Shown in pieces: positions 1 through 9,170 of a stretch of DNA of 64,000 nucleotides (the first letter of the stretch is position 1; the number at the start of each line of letters is the position of its first letter). The notes below the pieces were generated by a model. That model did no database searches. It saw only the letters and a program-made list of their open reading frames with translations, and was not told the DNA's origin. The position numbers were made by a program, and so were the translations under genes. Origin of the DNA: Bradysia coprophila (lineage: Eukaryota; Arthropoda; Insecta; Diptera; Sciaridae); NCBI RefSeq assembly GCF_014529535.1, contig NC_050736.1, positions 682,001 to 746,000 on the forward strand, written 5' to 3'.

Positions 1-818
1 CAACTTCAACCGAGAAGGTTTGAAATAATTTCACGTCTGCAATTGGATTTTTTTTTTACATTTCAATTGAGGCATCGGGTATCGGGAGATGGGAGTTAGG
101 ATAACTTTTAATTTAATTATAAGTGAATAAATTTTGCCTAAACATGCTTAGCACGTTAGTGAGCTCTAATCCACTTCGAGAGATGAAATGACAACATTTC
201 TGGGAGGCATGAGTACATGTAAAACGAAAATACCGCAAAAGGGTTTGTGAAACATTTTCTGCTGGAATAAAACGAAGATTCTTACAAAATTCAAAGGTAC
301 TGAAAAATGGAATGAGAGGCTATGTTCTATAACACCAACCTAAATCATATTATCAACTCTAAGCGCTCATGTCAGGGGTCTGATGTCTCGTACGCCAATC
401 AGATAAAAATAAAACTTAAAATTTAATTTTGTTATAGTGTGTTTTTGCCTACGTACACGTTCAATCAGCTGTCTTACCTGTTTGCTTCATTGAAGAACTT
501 AATACATAAGGTGCTATTGTGTCCACACATTGGGATACAATCGGATTTATATAACAAAGTATTGCTGCGTTTCACAGACCGTAGGTGAAGATTGATACGT
601 CGAAGTTTTCTAAAAAATTCTGGTGGAAAGTGTTAGCAAACTCTGCTCATACTCCAGGTAACTCAATCGGCAGAGAGTTGGACTCATATACAACATTGTT
701 AATGTGGTCGTTCCACATAATGATAATGATTAGTCAATGCTATTATCTAAGTCTAATAGGCAATATCGACCGTAATAAAGTCGTTCAAACACAAAAGAAA
801 TCAACCAATACTCTCTCT

Positions 819-1020
819 CGCGACACAGTAAAGTTAACCAGGCAGGAGCGCTGATTTGAATGGGGACCTGAATATTCTAGTAGCCCTATATTTTTTGCGA
901 ATAAAATTTTGAAATTTATGTCAGTGTCCATTTGAGTTCATTTTCATACAGTGTATTTGTTCCCTTATTTGATGAATCGAAAATGAACCGCTCCTGCCTG
1001 GTTTATTTTACTCTGCCGTG
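819..1020. mobile_element. hAT-like MITE, copy 1
   Basis: A 202-bp element with imperfect terminal inverted repeats. The left end reads CGCGACACAGTAAAG and the right end, reversed, reads CACGGCAGAGTAAAA; both continue into CCAGGCAGGAGC. Flanks are CTCTCTCT (811-818) and CTATCTCT (1021-1028), 7 of 8 matching, which fits an 8-bp target duplication. A related copy lies at 59920-60116. There is no coding capacity. Assignment to hAT rests on duplication length only. Confidence 0.7.
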
Positions 1021-1335
1021 CTATCTCTGCTTCTTCATAAGGCTCAAAGTGAACAGACTCACGAATCGATAACAATTAGCAGAGTTTCACAAACGTCTTT
1101 ACCACCTAAATAAATGTTTGTTTGCTAGAGAGAGCATTGAATTACTCGATTTCTCATATAAAAACAACCATCTTGAATAGACACTTCAGATAAAAATTCA
1201 TACATGCGACAATGCGACATCTATGTTTGAATATATAAAAGATCACATAGCCGATAGCCATCTATTGGCTATTAAAACCTAATAATAAGTAAGCATAACA
1301 TAACATACTCATCTGAGGTTTAGGTGCAAGATAAT

Positions 1336-1341
1336 TTTATT
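1336..1341 (-). promoter_or_regulatory. Poly(A) signal AATAAA (minus)
   Basis: AATAAA on the minus strand, 5 nt past the stop of the possible terminal exon at 1346-1518. It supports transcription in that direction, but the hexamer is common by chance in AT-rich DNA. Confidence 0.25.
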
Positions 1342-1345
1342 CTAT

Positions 1346-1518
1346 CTATCTGCCTTTGCGTTTATTGGATGGTGAAGGAAGCTTCCATTTTTCAGAAGCA
1401 TATTGCAAAGTCAAGTTCTCAGACAAACATGTAAGTTTAATCAAGGCATTGCACTCATTTTTCAGAATTGAATTCCCAAAAATAGGTCCTGGCTCAGAGT
1501 AAAGCATCTTTACTTCCT
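1346..1518 (-). CDS. Possible orphan terminal exon, unknown protein
   Basis: On the minus strand a pyrimidine-rich tract and CTGGGCAG acceptor are followed by an open frame of 57 codons to a TAG stop, with AATAAA just after. The peptide starts EEVKMLYSEPGPIFGNSI and ends in a basic run, PSNKRKGR. It is not obviously low-complexity and reads like coding sequence. I do not recognise the family and could not find upstream exons before the MATH-RING gene at 1839. It could be a gene relic, an alternative 3' exon, or chance. Confidence 0.25.
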
Positions 1519-1838
1519 CTGCCCAGAGGTACAAAAAAAAATCCGCTCGACTCTAAAGAGCACAACTTTAGTAATGTTACCGGCTGTTAAAAATTCAATT
1601 TCCGGAAATCATAAATAAACACAAACGATTTGTAATTTAGAATTTGTTTCGATGTTTTTCCTTGTTATGACTCACTGTTGACGCTTAAGGAAATTAAGAC
1701 AACAAAAATTGATTGAAACAGTTTCTCAATGCTGCGTCTGTTGTCAGCATAAAGATTTTCTTTCTTAATTCTTTAAATATTTTTTATTGGTCTTCTGTAC
1801 ATTTAAGTTTTACAATATTCGATTGGAGTGAGTCTAAA
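1519..1838. other. Intergenic / 3' UTR of the MATH-RING gene
   Basis: Contains a minus-strand AATAAA at 1783-1788, about 50 bp past the stop of the MATH-RING gene, a plausible poly(A) signal for it. Nothing else is recognised. Confidence 0.4.
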
Positions 1839-3023
1839 TCATCTATAATAAATGGGATGGAGTTCGGCCAAACTGGTATGAGCTTTGCACATTGAACAAA
1901 CTTGCCTATTTTTAATTGACCTCTTGAAGCATGACATGCAGTAGAGATGTCCGCATCTGGTTGAATAAATTTGCCCACTTGTGAGGCAGTCGTAGCATAA
2001 ACAGCATTCCAAGAGCATATTTCCGTTCGACAAGGAGCACTGACCAATTTCCCAATCCCCCTTTGGTTCGTCCACTTTTATCTCGAATTCCAGAGTGGCA
2101 CAATCACCAGATATATAATTTTTATCGTTATCGATCAAGTTCTTCCAGCTGATACATTTTTGATATCCATAGTCGCAACCTAGCTCACGACGAAAAGTTT
2201 TTTCATCATAAAATCTGATTGGACGAACATCCTTCAGATGTGAGATTAACGAAAATGTTGCGCGAACATTGTAGGACCAGTTAAAAAGGATATCCTCCTT
2301 AGAAACATTTAGAATAATCAATAAATCCTTGTCAATCTTTTCAATTATTATCTTCCATCTTAAGCCTCCTATAACAATTGCGGGTGTGTAAAATGTGATT
2401 GGCTTGCTTAAATTTTCAATGAATACACGAAATTTGACATAATTTTGATTAATGTCCAATTCCGTTGAAGCTTTCTTCATAGGATTTGTCAAAATTTCAA
2501 CTTCGAAATCGGCTTCATTGTTGACAACAAAATGTTCGAGAAACCTGTCCCACTCTATGAAGTGTTCGATTCCATGACGCGGTCTAGCGTGGGAAAACTC
2601 TTGTTTTGATAAATATTTGACAACTGATGAATCATTCTGGCCGTTTTTGTGTCGGATCTTGAATGCTGCTTGTGCCTCGCATGCCCATTTACCTTTAACA
2701 TCTGCAAATTGAGAATTTCTTCGAAGGCAATAGTTTATCCACGAACTCATTTTCTTCATAAAAAACTGCGACAGAGTCGTAATTTTATATGCCACAAACT
2801 GTAGAAACGATAAGCCATAGGGCACACACTCCTTCCTCGTAGCATAACTCCCTTCAGACACTAAATAAACAGCAACATAACCAGTTGATGTCTTGCAAAT
2901 TTTAATTTTCCACTTTAGATGGCTCAATCTGATCGCTGACGATTCTGCATCCATCAATGCCAAATCTTGAACATTGACCGAAAACCGTGAAATGGTACTA
3001 AGGCAGTAAATTGAAGTAGCCAT
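1839..3023 (-). CDS. MATH-RING protein, putative E3 ubiquitin ligase
   Basis: A single-exon frame of 394 residues. I start it at the ATG at 3023; the frame stays open upstream to a TTG at 3044, but TTG is not a credible start here. Two MATH/TRAF-like segments are recognisable: roughly 13-180 (LKWKIKICK core; FIEWDRFLEHF near its end) and 197-318 (FRVFIENLS; IGGLRWKIIIE; CISWKNLI). A C3HC4 RING follows at 340-379: C-x2-C, then CGHLYCMSC, then CSMC. Known MATH domains bind substrates and RING fingers recruit E2, so a ubiquitin ligase is a fair inference. The first MATH segment carries an extra stretch at about 65-112, without matching splice sites I could trust. The substrate is unknown. Confidence 0.75.
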   Translation of the reverse strand: MATSIYCLSTISRFSVNVQDLALMDAESSAIRLSHLKWKIKICKTSTGYVAVYLVSEGSYATRKECVPYGLSFLQFVAYKITTLSQFFMKKMSSWINYCLRRNSQFADVKGKWACEAQAAFKIRHKNGQNDSSVVKYLSKQEFSHARPRHGIEHFIEWDRFLEHFVVNNEADFEVEILTNPMKKASTELDINQNYVKFRVFIENLSKPITFYTPAIVIGGLRWKIIIEKIDKDLLIILNVSKEDILFNWSYNVRATFSLISHLKDVRPIRFYDEKTFRRELGCDYGYQKCISWKNLIDNDKNYISGDCATLEFEIKVDEPKGDWEIGQCSLSNGNMLLECCLCYDCLTSGQIYSTRCGHLYCMSCFKRSIKNRQVCSMCKAHTSLAELHPIYYR

Positions 3024-3712
3024 TTTCGATGCTAAAAAGGCCAAAGATACTATTCGTATAACTATTCTTAAATTGCAACTACTAATCTAGTTACTTACCA
3101 AGGCTATGAACTGCTGGTCTTTTCGAAATGTGGTTTAAATATCAATTGGAAATGAAACGTGTGTCGCTGGTTTCAGAATGAATGTAAATGTCAAATTTCG
3201 ACATTAACAGAAATCCAAGCCATAAGTGCGTCATCGGCTCATGTCAAAGTATAGTGAAGTTCATTATGAACTGTCAATCGTATGCTACCATCGAGGCAGT
3301 CATCACAATAGATATATGGTATGAGAAACCGAAACATTTTTCATTTTTATAAAGTGTGTCATTATCATTCGCGTGACCTGAAAATTTAATTGTTGTATGA
3401 TTGTAAACGACAAATCGATGTTTCCAATAAAAACCAAACCAAATTAGCGTGACGTTGTAGTATATAGCCTTTGCTATGATCATATTCACAAGGTTCTAAA
3501 AGAACCTTGCATATTCACACCATAAGACATTTATGATGGCATAAGTCCGCTGCAGATTCAAAATGAAACATACACAACAACAGAATCAAAGGCAGCGTTG
3601 TGTTTGGTCAACTCGTTTTATTTTTATAAAAGAATGCGTTGAAACTTATTTTTTAGTTCATTGGTTCATCCACCGATTCATCGACAGTTCAAATTCTGAA
3701 GCGCACTTATGG

Positions 3713-3888
3713 CAGAGAGATGCTAATATGACGACTGGGTCGTTTCGACGGATAGAGGGAATATGTCGAATGATTTTGAAATTGGTTGAGCGAAAATGTA
3801 TTGAATTCTCTCTCAAAAACCCAACTGTAATTCGACATATTCCCTCTATCCGTCGAAACGACCCAGTCGTCATATTAGCAACTCTCTG
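3713..3888. mobile_element. hAT-like MITE with exact 8-bp TSD
   Basis: A 176-bp foldback element. Termini are CAGAGAGATGCTAATATG and, reversed, CAGAGAGTTGCTAATATG; the arms pair nearly perfectly for about 57 bp around a loop of about 60 nt. Both sides are flanked by ACTTATGG (3705-3712 and 3889-3896). CAGAG-type termini and an 8-bp duplication are the hAT signature. It encodes nothing; frames inside are mirror images of each other. Confidence 0.85.
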
Positions 3889-3938
3889 ACTTATGGTGTG
3901 ACTTATGCCTTGACATAAGCCGATGACGTAGTGTTAAG

Positions 3939-4036
3939 CAAAATCAGTAAAACAAATTCGGTAATACAGATTCGGTAATACAGATTCGGTAATGCAGATT
4001 CGGTAAAACAAATTCGGTAATACAGATTCGGTATAT
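3939..4036. repeat. 14-bp minisatellite, about 7 copies
   Basis: Tandem units close to CAGATTCGGTAATA, starting from a diverged CAAAATCAGTAAAA. Five units are one or two changes apart. Function unknown. Confidence 0.85.
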
Positions 4037-4282
4037 CCAGTTTGAAATATTGGATTCCATTACATTGGAGTAGTTTCATAAGGGCAAGTAGATTTTTGTG
4101 TAAACCTACACGTTTCAGAATTGCGTTTTTAAATAATAATGTTTTTATTCACGTCGTAAGCGCACTTCAGAATTTAAATTTTGGGCGAATTTCAACGCAT
4201 CAATAGTATCATGAATTGGATTAATTTGAAGCTGAGTTTGTTTAGCCCTTGTCTATTTTCAATTTGAATTTTCAGCTCACTT

Positions 4283-4702
4283 ATGACATTAATTACAGTT
4301 GACGTCAGCGAAACTTTGGCAAAATTTGATTCATCTGTTTTTCAGCTGGTCATTCATACAAACAAAACTTCTCATGAGGATTTTTACGGTTTTACCATCC
4401 GTGGCCGAGTGAAAATGAAACCGAAATTACAAGAATTAGGTCACAATGTATCTATAGAAGAGTATAAAGAAAATACTCAGATGCACGAGTTGTGGAGTCT
4501 GAGGTCACGAGGTCACTATACGATACTTATGATTAGTGCACGGTTATTCGGTGCTTGGAGAAATTTACAGTTTGAACAGCATAACCCAGTTAGCAAAATG
4601 TGGGAAAGTTGGTACCGTTTGTACGTTTCATTCGATAAGGTGAAAGTTGCTAAGGCTAGACGATTAAGGGATTTTATTTTTTTAAACGATCAAATGAATT
4701 GA
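4283..4702 (+). CDS. Uncharacterised protein, possibly a terminal exon
   Basis: An ATG-started frame of 139 codons with protein-like composition: MTLITVDVSETLAKF at the start, WSLRSRGHYTILMISARLFG in the middle, RRLRDFIFLNDQMN at the end. I do not recognise the family. A TTGAATTTTCAG acceptor-like site lies just before it (ends about 4275), so this may be a last exon rather than a whole gene. AATAAA at 4743-4748 follows 40 bp after the stop. The gene converges on the MYND gene, whose own signal is at 4788-4793. A basic, aromatic-rich C-terminal half is visible; no signal peptide or membrane span is evident. Confidence 0.45.
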   Translation: MTLITVDVSETLAKFDSSVFQLVIHTNKTSHEDFYGFTIRGRVKMKPKLQELGHNVSIEEYKENTQMHELWSLRSRGHYTILMISARLFGAWRNLQFEQHNPVSKMWESWYRLYVSFDKVKVAKARRLRDFIFLNDQMN

Positions 4703-4742
4703 GTACTTTGCTGACTTTGAAGAGGTGAGGCCGTTCCAAGAT

Positions 4743-4748
4743 AATAAA
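4743..4748 (+). promoter_or_regulatory. Poly(A) signal AATAAA (plus)
   Basis: AATAAA 40 bp after the stop of the 4283-4702 frame, correctly oriented for it. Confidence 0.45.
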
Positions 4749-4787
4749 AACACACAAAATTTTCAGAAGTTTAAAATTAAAATTGTT

Positions 4788-4793
4788 TTTATT
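4788..4793 (-). promoter_or_regulatory. Poly(A) signal AATAAA (minus)
   Basis: AATAAA on the minus strand about 118 bp past the stop at 4911, suited to the MYND gene. It sits about 40 bp from the plus-strand signal at 4743, so the two 3' UTRs probably meet or overlap. Confidence 0.45.
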
Positions 4794-4910
4794 AAAATTG
4801 AAGTCATTTAAGAGGGAAATTTAAATTACAAAAATGCTTTCTTCGGAAAATGTCAGTGAAAATAATTAAAAAAAAGATGTGAAACAGAAACACAATATTA
4901 TAAGTTGAAA

Positions 4911-6713
4911 TTATAGCCAATCAAAATATTTCAAACCGCAAATAGCTTTATGATTCAAATATTTCCAGTCATCGCTCTGGCAACTTCGACTGCAATACTT
5001 GACTCGTCTGCAACCGCCACACGCATGCTGAGGATTTTCTTTAAAACAATACCGACAGATTGGATTGTCTTTTCCACTTCCGCGATAGATAATCATCCTT
5101 TGCTCATGCACTTTCAAAGAGACATTACCATCCACGGCCACACGATGATACGGATTTACAATGGTAATCTTTGTTCCAAAAGCAAGACTTTGTCGAACAG
5201 TCTTGTCGCTGTGTCGAAGATTGTAGAATGAACAGTTGATGAAGTCAAAATTGTCGTCACGAACAACGACATGAACAGCCGATAGCAAACCAAACATTGG
5301 ATCTTCGCAGATCACAAGATTGATAAAACGTTCCGTGTACACCACCTGTCTTTGTGGATGCATTTCTTGTAGAGTGATTTCCCTGATGTTGTCCGGACAT
5401 TTCGACAGTTTTTGTCCGTGTTTCGGAGTGAATTTCAACTGGTCAACGAGATTGCCTTCCATCAATTCGGACATTGTCTTTAGCGTTTCCCGGTGACGTA
5501 CAACACAATGAGTTCGTTTAGTATCCGACAATTTTGGATTTCTTGGTGCAGCTGATGCCATTGAATTTGGCACTCCACCGTTATCGTCGATTCCCATAGT
5601 ATTGAATGCGTCCATTAAAGTCTTCGATCTGGACTGGTACGGCAGCAAACACGGAAGCATATGAAGTTCGGCTTCGATGCCTTTTTTATAATAAAGTTCT
5701 CGCTCATCCTCATCCGATGCGTGATATGCAATCATATAGTTGGCCTCTGGGATCAAACGCTCATCGAATGGAGCATACTCAATGAACTCCTTGTATGCCT
5801 CAACCACCGACTCTTTACTAATTGTTTCAATAAACTTCATTGCTTCGGCTCTACAGTAGAGCAGACACTCGTCTATCGGGAATCTTTCCAATCCTTGATC
5901 ACACACTTCTAATGAATCTTCGAAGTTTTGTCGGAGAGCGAAGAAAGCCGCTTGTATCTTATAGAAGAATACTTCATCTGGATACATTCGTAAGCAGATT
6001 CGTGAAAAGCAAGAGAACTCTGAATTGTTTGACATCGACAGCAAGTAACAGTATACAATTCTCGCAACCAGATCTAGTGACGACTTTTGGCCGGCTACCA
6101 TACCCTCACAAATTTCGAAAAGGAGCGGTATTTTCCAAGGTTGTAAATAGACGATTATTTCGCTCGCACGTAAACAATTAGCCAAATTATAGATGACTTT
6201 CTCTTTGATGTATTTAACTTCGGCGGCGGTCATTTTCCTTGAGAATAACTGACTGAAGCAATGGCTACTTTCCGCAAAGTAGCACATAGACGTCAGCACC
6301 GTTTTTGCGAAAGGATAACCGGTTTCAGCTCGTCGTTTAATCTTTTCGTAGTCTCCCCAATATCTTGATACGGTCGAACCGGCTAAATTCTCAATTTTCG
6401 ATATAGTTCTCTTGTCACAGGTGATTCTTTCTACAGAGTTAAAGAGGTTTGCTAGATCGTCCGGGTTAACGTTAGCAACGTCAAATGATGACGTAGCGGC
6501 CAAGTCTTTTATGAATATTCGAACATTCTCCAAGGCTTTATAGAACTTGTCTTTGTTCTGAATCGAGTGTTGATTTCCTGATTCCAGTGATAAGAGATAC
6601 CAGCTTTCGGCCGGCTCCACATCTTTCTCCCATAAATATTTCCATGCCAATGATTCCATTGCCATGTAGTTGCCTAAAGAAATACGAGGTCGCCTGATTA
6701 CTAATTTATCCAT
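4911..6713 (-). CDS. MYND zinc-finger protein, C-terminal part of TPR/Sel1/MYND gene
   Basis: A 600-codon ATG frame. Its first residues already form a Sel1-like helical pair (YMAMESLAWKYLWEKDV then AESWYLLSLESGN at about 15-47), so it reads as a continuation of the upstream TPR/Sel1 frame. The middle is helical and hard to place. The C-terminus is a MYND finger at 553-592 with the full ligand set: C553, C556, C565, C568, C574, C578, H588, C592. MYND fingers mediate protein-protein contacts. There is no SET domain, so it is not a typical SMYD methyltransferase. The frame overlaps the upstream one by 8 bp (6706-6713) in a different register; an assembly indel, a genuine frameshift, a tiny intron or two separate proteins are all possible. 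Confidence 0.8.
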   Translation of the reverse strand: MDKLVIRRPRISLGNYMAMESLAWKYLWEKDVEPAESWYLLSLESGNQHSIQNKDKFYKALENVRIFIKDLAATSSFDVANVNPDDLANLFNSVERITCDKRTISKIENLAGSTVSRYWGDYEKIKRRAETGYPFAKTVLTSMCYFAESSHCFSQLFSRKMTAAEVKYIKEKVIYNLANCLRASEIIVYLQPWKIPLLFEICEGMVAGQKSSLDLVARIVYCYLLSMSNNSEFSCFSRICLRMYPDEVFFYKIQAAFFALRQNFEDSLEVCDQGLERFPIDECLLYCRAEAMKFIETISKESVVEAYKEFIEYAPFDERLIPEANYMIAYHASDEDERELYYKKGIEAELHMLPCLLPYQSRSKTLMDAFNTMGIDDNGGVPNSMASAAPRNPKLSDTKRTHCVVRHRETLKTMSELMEGNLVDQLKFTPKHGQKLSKCPDNIREITLQEMHPQRQVVYTERFINLVICEDPMFGLLSAVHVVVRDDNFDFINCSFYNLRHSDKTVRQSLAFGTKITIVNPYHRVAVDGNVSLKVHEQRMIIYRGSGKDNPICRYCFKENPQHACGGCRRVKYCSRSCQSDDWKYLNHKAICGLKYFDWL

Positions 6714-7767
6714 ATTGGATCAAACGCAAGGACAAGTTACCTCTGTTCGCAGCCAATTTGAAATACTTGTTTGCTCTCGTAAGACATTTTTCGTCGTCTA
6801 GTTCCTCCGAGTACAAAACAGCTAAGTTGTTTGCAGCTCCAGCATGACCTCTCGCTGAAGCTTTTTCGTACCAACGGCACGCTTGTTGATAATCCGAAGG
6901 TTTCCCGGTACCGTTTTCGTAACATAAACCGATGTGAAATTGGGCATAAGCAATTCCGTCACATTCACCACCCAGTAAATTCCGGTGCCTTGGATCGGCG
7001 TTAGCTGCTTTCTCAAATAATCTTACTGCCTGCCTGATGCTCCGTCCAACACCCTTTCCTAGCATGTAAAAGATTCCCAATTCTACCATTGCTTCCGGTG
7101 ATCCGGCCTCTACAGCTTCCTCCAGTAGAGCGATTCCCTTTGCAGGATTTTGCGGAACATCGACTCCTTTCACATATCGAACACCAAAAAATACGCAGCC
7201 TAATGCACGCATTCTCGGATCTTTAGATTTCAGTAATTTCTCGTAGTTTTTTATGATGAGTTCAACTTGCAATTTACTTCTATTTTTTTGTAATGTATTG
7301 GTCTTGTCAATTTCTGCCTTAAATCCATGCGACATAACATTACCACCGCTTTCCGCCTGTATTTTGTCAAACCGACATTCGTCACGACAATCCTTAACAT
7401 CTGCCAGTTTTCTATTTAAGGACAATGCCTCCTCAAAACACTCTATTGCTTTATCCCATTCTTGTCGATGTTTGTAGATTACTCCAGCGCGGAAGTATCC
7501 TTTCCACCAAGTGGGTCGAATCTTTATAACCTCATTTGCATCTTGTAAAGCTGATTGAAGCTTGTCCTCATAATTGTCGGGCTTTTTCAAAGCAGACATG
7601 AAGTAGGCATGGGACCGATTAGAGTGTAGCACTCCTTTGTCTTCCAAACTAATATTGCGAATCAGCAATGCGTCGGTGTAGATTTGAATGGCTTTTTCGT
7701 ACTTTGCCTTTTCCATTGCTGTATTACCAGCTTTGCGCATATCCATAACTTTCTTTGGTTTGCTCAT
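6706..7767 (-). CDS. TPR and Sel1-repeat protein, N-terminal part of TPR/Sel1/MYND gene
   Basis: A 353-codon frame from the ATG at 7767. Residues about 8-120 form TPR helices (AGNTAMEKAKYEKAIQIYTD; WDKAIECFEEALSLNR), typical of co-chaperone-like TPR arrays. Residues about 185-345 are Sel1-like repeats (AVEAGSPEAMVELGIFYMLG; AQFHIGLCYENGTGKP; AGAANNLAVLYSEE), also scaffolding modules. The stop lies within the last Sel1 repeat, straight after AANRGN, and the next frame resumes with another Sel1 unit. A join removing 6701-6740 (GT...AG, 40 nt) would give one in-frame protein of 938 residues, but 40 nt is well below the 60-72 nt introns elsewhere here and lacks a pyrimidine tract. Confidence 0.8.
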   Translation of the reverse strand: MSKPKKVMDMRKAGNTAMEKAKYEKAIQIYTDALLIRNISLEDKGVLHSNRSHAYFMSALKKPDNYEDKLQSALQDANEVIKIRPTWWKGYFRAGVIYKHRQEWDKAIECFEEALSLNRKLADVKDCRDECRFDKIQAESGGNVMSHGFKAEIDKTNTLQKNRSKLQVELIIKNYEKLLKSKDPRMRALGCVFFGVRYVKGVDVPQNPAKGIALLEEAVEAGSPEAMVELGIFYMLGKGVGRSIRQAVRLFEKAANADPRHRNLLGGECDGIAYAQFHIGLCYENGTGKPSDYQQACRWYEKASARGHAGAANNLAVLYSEELDDEKCLTRANKYFKLAANRGNLSLRLIQYG

Positions 7768-8284
7768 AACGATTAGTCGCTAAAAAGTAAACGAAATGAA
7801 AGAACATCAATTCGTTGAGTTTCAAATGAAACAGATTTTTGTAAGTTAGTTTGAACTTTCGAGATGTTTCCAGATTTTGTTATAGTAAATGTTGGTCACT
7901 ATTTTTCAAATTAAATCAGATCAATAATTGAAAAGGACTTACACAAAAGGCACGCAAGTTTGACGAGAAAAAGGTTTTTTTTTGTTCTTAGCAAAATAAA
8001 TTAAACAATTATGTAATTGATGCAACTGCAATGATTCCACACGACAAAGTGACGCACCAAAAAAAAGGCGGCATCTGTTACTGGTACAAATTCGTTCATG
8101 TGAATCTCAAAATGTAAAGAAAACTTACAACCAGTGGAGTACAATCGAGAAGGGGCACCAAAAATTTTTATTTGAATTTTATTACCATTCACAGACAGTC
8201 ACCGTATCTAAGGACTTGTCACAGAATTTGTTAGTTTTAATTGATTTATGGATTAAATTGTTGTATTGCTTGGTAAGTAATTCA

Positions 8285-8403
8285 ATATTGACAAAATGTT
8301 GTATTGCTTTGACCTGACCAAAAAACGGTAAAACGTTTCGTTCGCCCTTCGTTGAGTATAAGAAATTTTTTCAAGTCAAAGCATTACAGCATTTTGTCAA
8401 TAT
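8285..8403. repeat. Short foldback element
   Basis: Inverted arms of about 29 bp (8285-8313 and 8375-8403). Both begin ATATTGACAAAATG when read from outside inward and end GCTTTGAC. Loop is about 60 nt. No clear target duplication. Confidence 0.65.
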
Positions 8404-8578
8404 CAATTGATTTGAATAAAAATGAAAAGTCTTTCACTTCATTTGTTACATGTATTCGCTAAAGCTCATTACTTATTTTCAGAATAGTTAGAGGGTCAAT
8501 TGTTGGTATATGAGATCGGACTGTCTGGAGTACAACGTTCTTTATTAGGCTCGAGGTGTGTAGTTACGACACAGCAAC

Positions 8579-8874
8579 AAATGCAAATCCGCAGTTACAC
8601 ACGGATCCAAACTTTCAGGTGAATTTTAGCTCCGTCATGTTACACACGTATTGAATTCGTTTGCGTCAAGTTGCATCTAGTGGTGAATCTGGAACGATTT
8701 AGCGGCGTTATGTTGCACACATATAAAATTCGTTTGCGTCAAGTTGTATTTAGTGGTGAATTGGAAGTATTTAAAGCTGTCATGTTGCACAAGTCTAAGT
8801 TAGACAACATACGAAAATGAATTCACCTGAAAGTTTGGATCCGTAATTTCTCTGATCCGTTGCGGGTCTGCATT
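8579..8874. repeat. Foldback element with internal tandem units
   Basis: Outer ends AATGCAAATCCGC and, reversed, AATGCAGACCCGC; inner perfect arms of 24 bp at 8602-8625 and 8820-8843 (CGGATCCAAACTTTCAGG). Between them lie two diverged copies of a 72-73-bp unit starting at 8633 and 8705, plus the first 12 bp of a third at about 8779. Non-coding. Probably an old non-autonomous DNA element. Confidence 0.65.
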
Positions 8875-8894
8875 ACCTTCAGTGTTTATATACT

Positions 8895-9170
8895 TTGAGC
8901 AACATAACCTGCGTGAATTTACATGCAAATGTTAATGAGGTTATGTCTCTATGGATGAAATTTGACAGTAATTTGACAATTCGTATGGCCTTGGAAGCAA
9001 TGAAAGTACAAACCAGGTATGGTGAGAGGTGAGTTTGTTTATATGTGCTTTGATCCCTAGTAGTGTAGTCGATAACGCAATTTTCAGTACAAACGTTTAC
9101 AAGAGTTTTCTGCTTAGATTTCACCCAAAAACACTTCTAAAAGTATTCTAACAAGAAGATACAGGAAACT
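8895..9170. repeat. Dispersed repeat, copy 1
   Basis: Parts recur elsewhere: AAAGTACAAACCAGGTAT and the nearby TCAC-type segment match 62970-63050 (opposite strand), and CAAACGTTTACAAGAG with its flanks matches 31555-31640. Type unknown. Confidence 0.5.

Larger units (their letters stand above)
1..1345. other. Intergenic, one MITE inside
   Basis: I see no supported gene. The short open frame at 585-854 begins with GTG, resembles nothing I know and runs into the MITE at 819-1020. The rest is AT-rich with no clear splice or promoter structure. Confidence 0.5.
3024..4282. other. Intergenic with nested repeats
   Basis: Holds an inverted pair of about 21 bp (3229-3249 and 3908-3928, CGTCATCGGCTYATGTCAA), which encloses the hAT-like MITE at 3713-3888 and may mark the ends of a larger, roughly 700-bp element. 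A 14-bp tandem array follows at 3939-4036. No gene is supported in this stretch. Confidence 0.5.

Noticed and set aside
3024-3044. Upstream TTG start for the MATH-RING gene
   Set aside because: A TTG start is not credible in an insect; the ATG at 3023 is the first in frame.
6701-6740. A 40-nt intron joining the TPR/Sel1 and MYND frames, as a firm call
   Set aside because: Phase fits, but it is much shorter than the other introns here and has no pyrimidine tract; kept only as one option.
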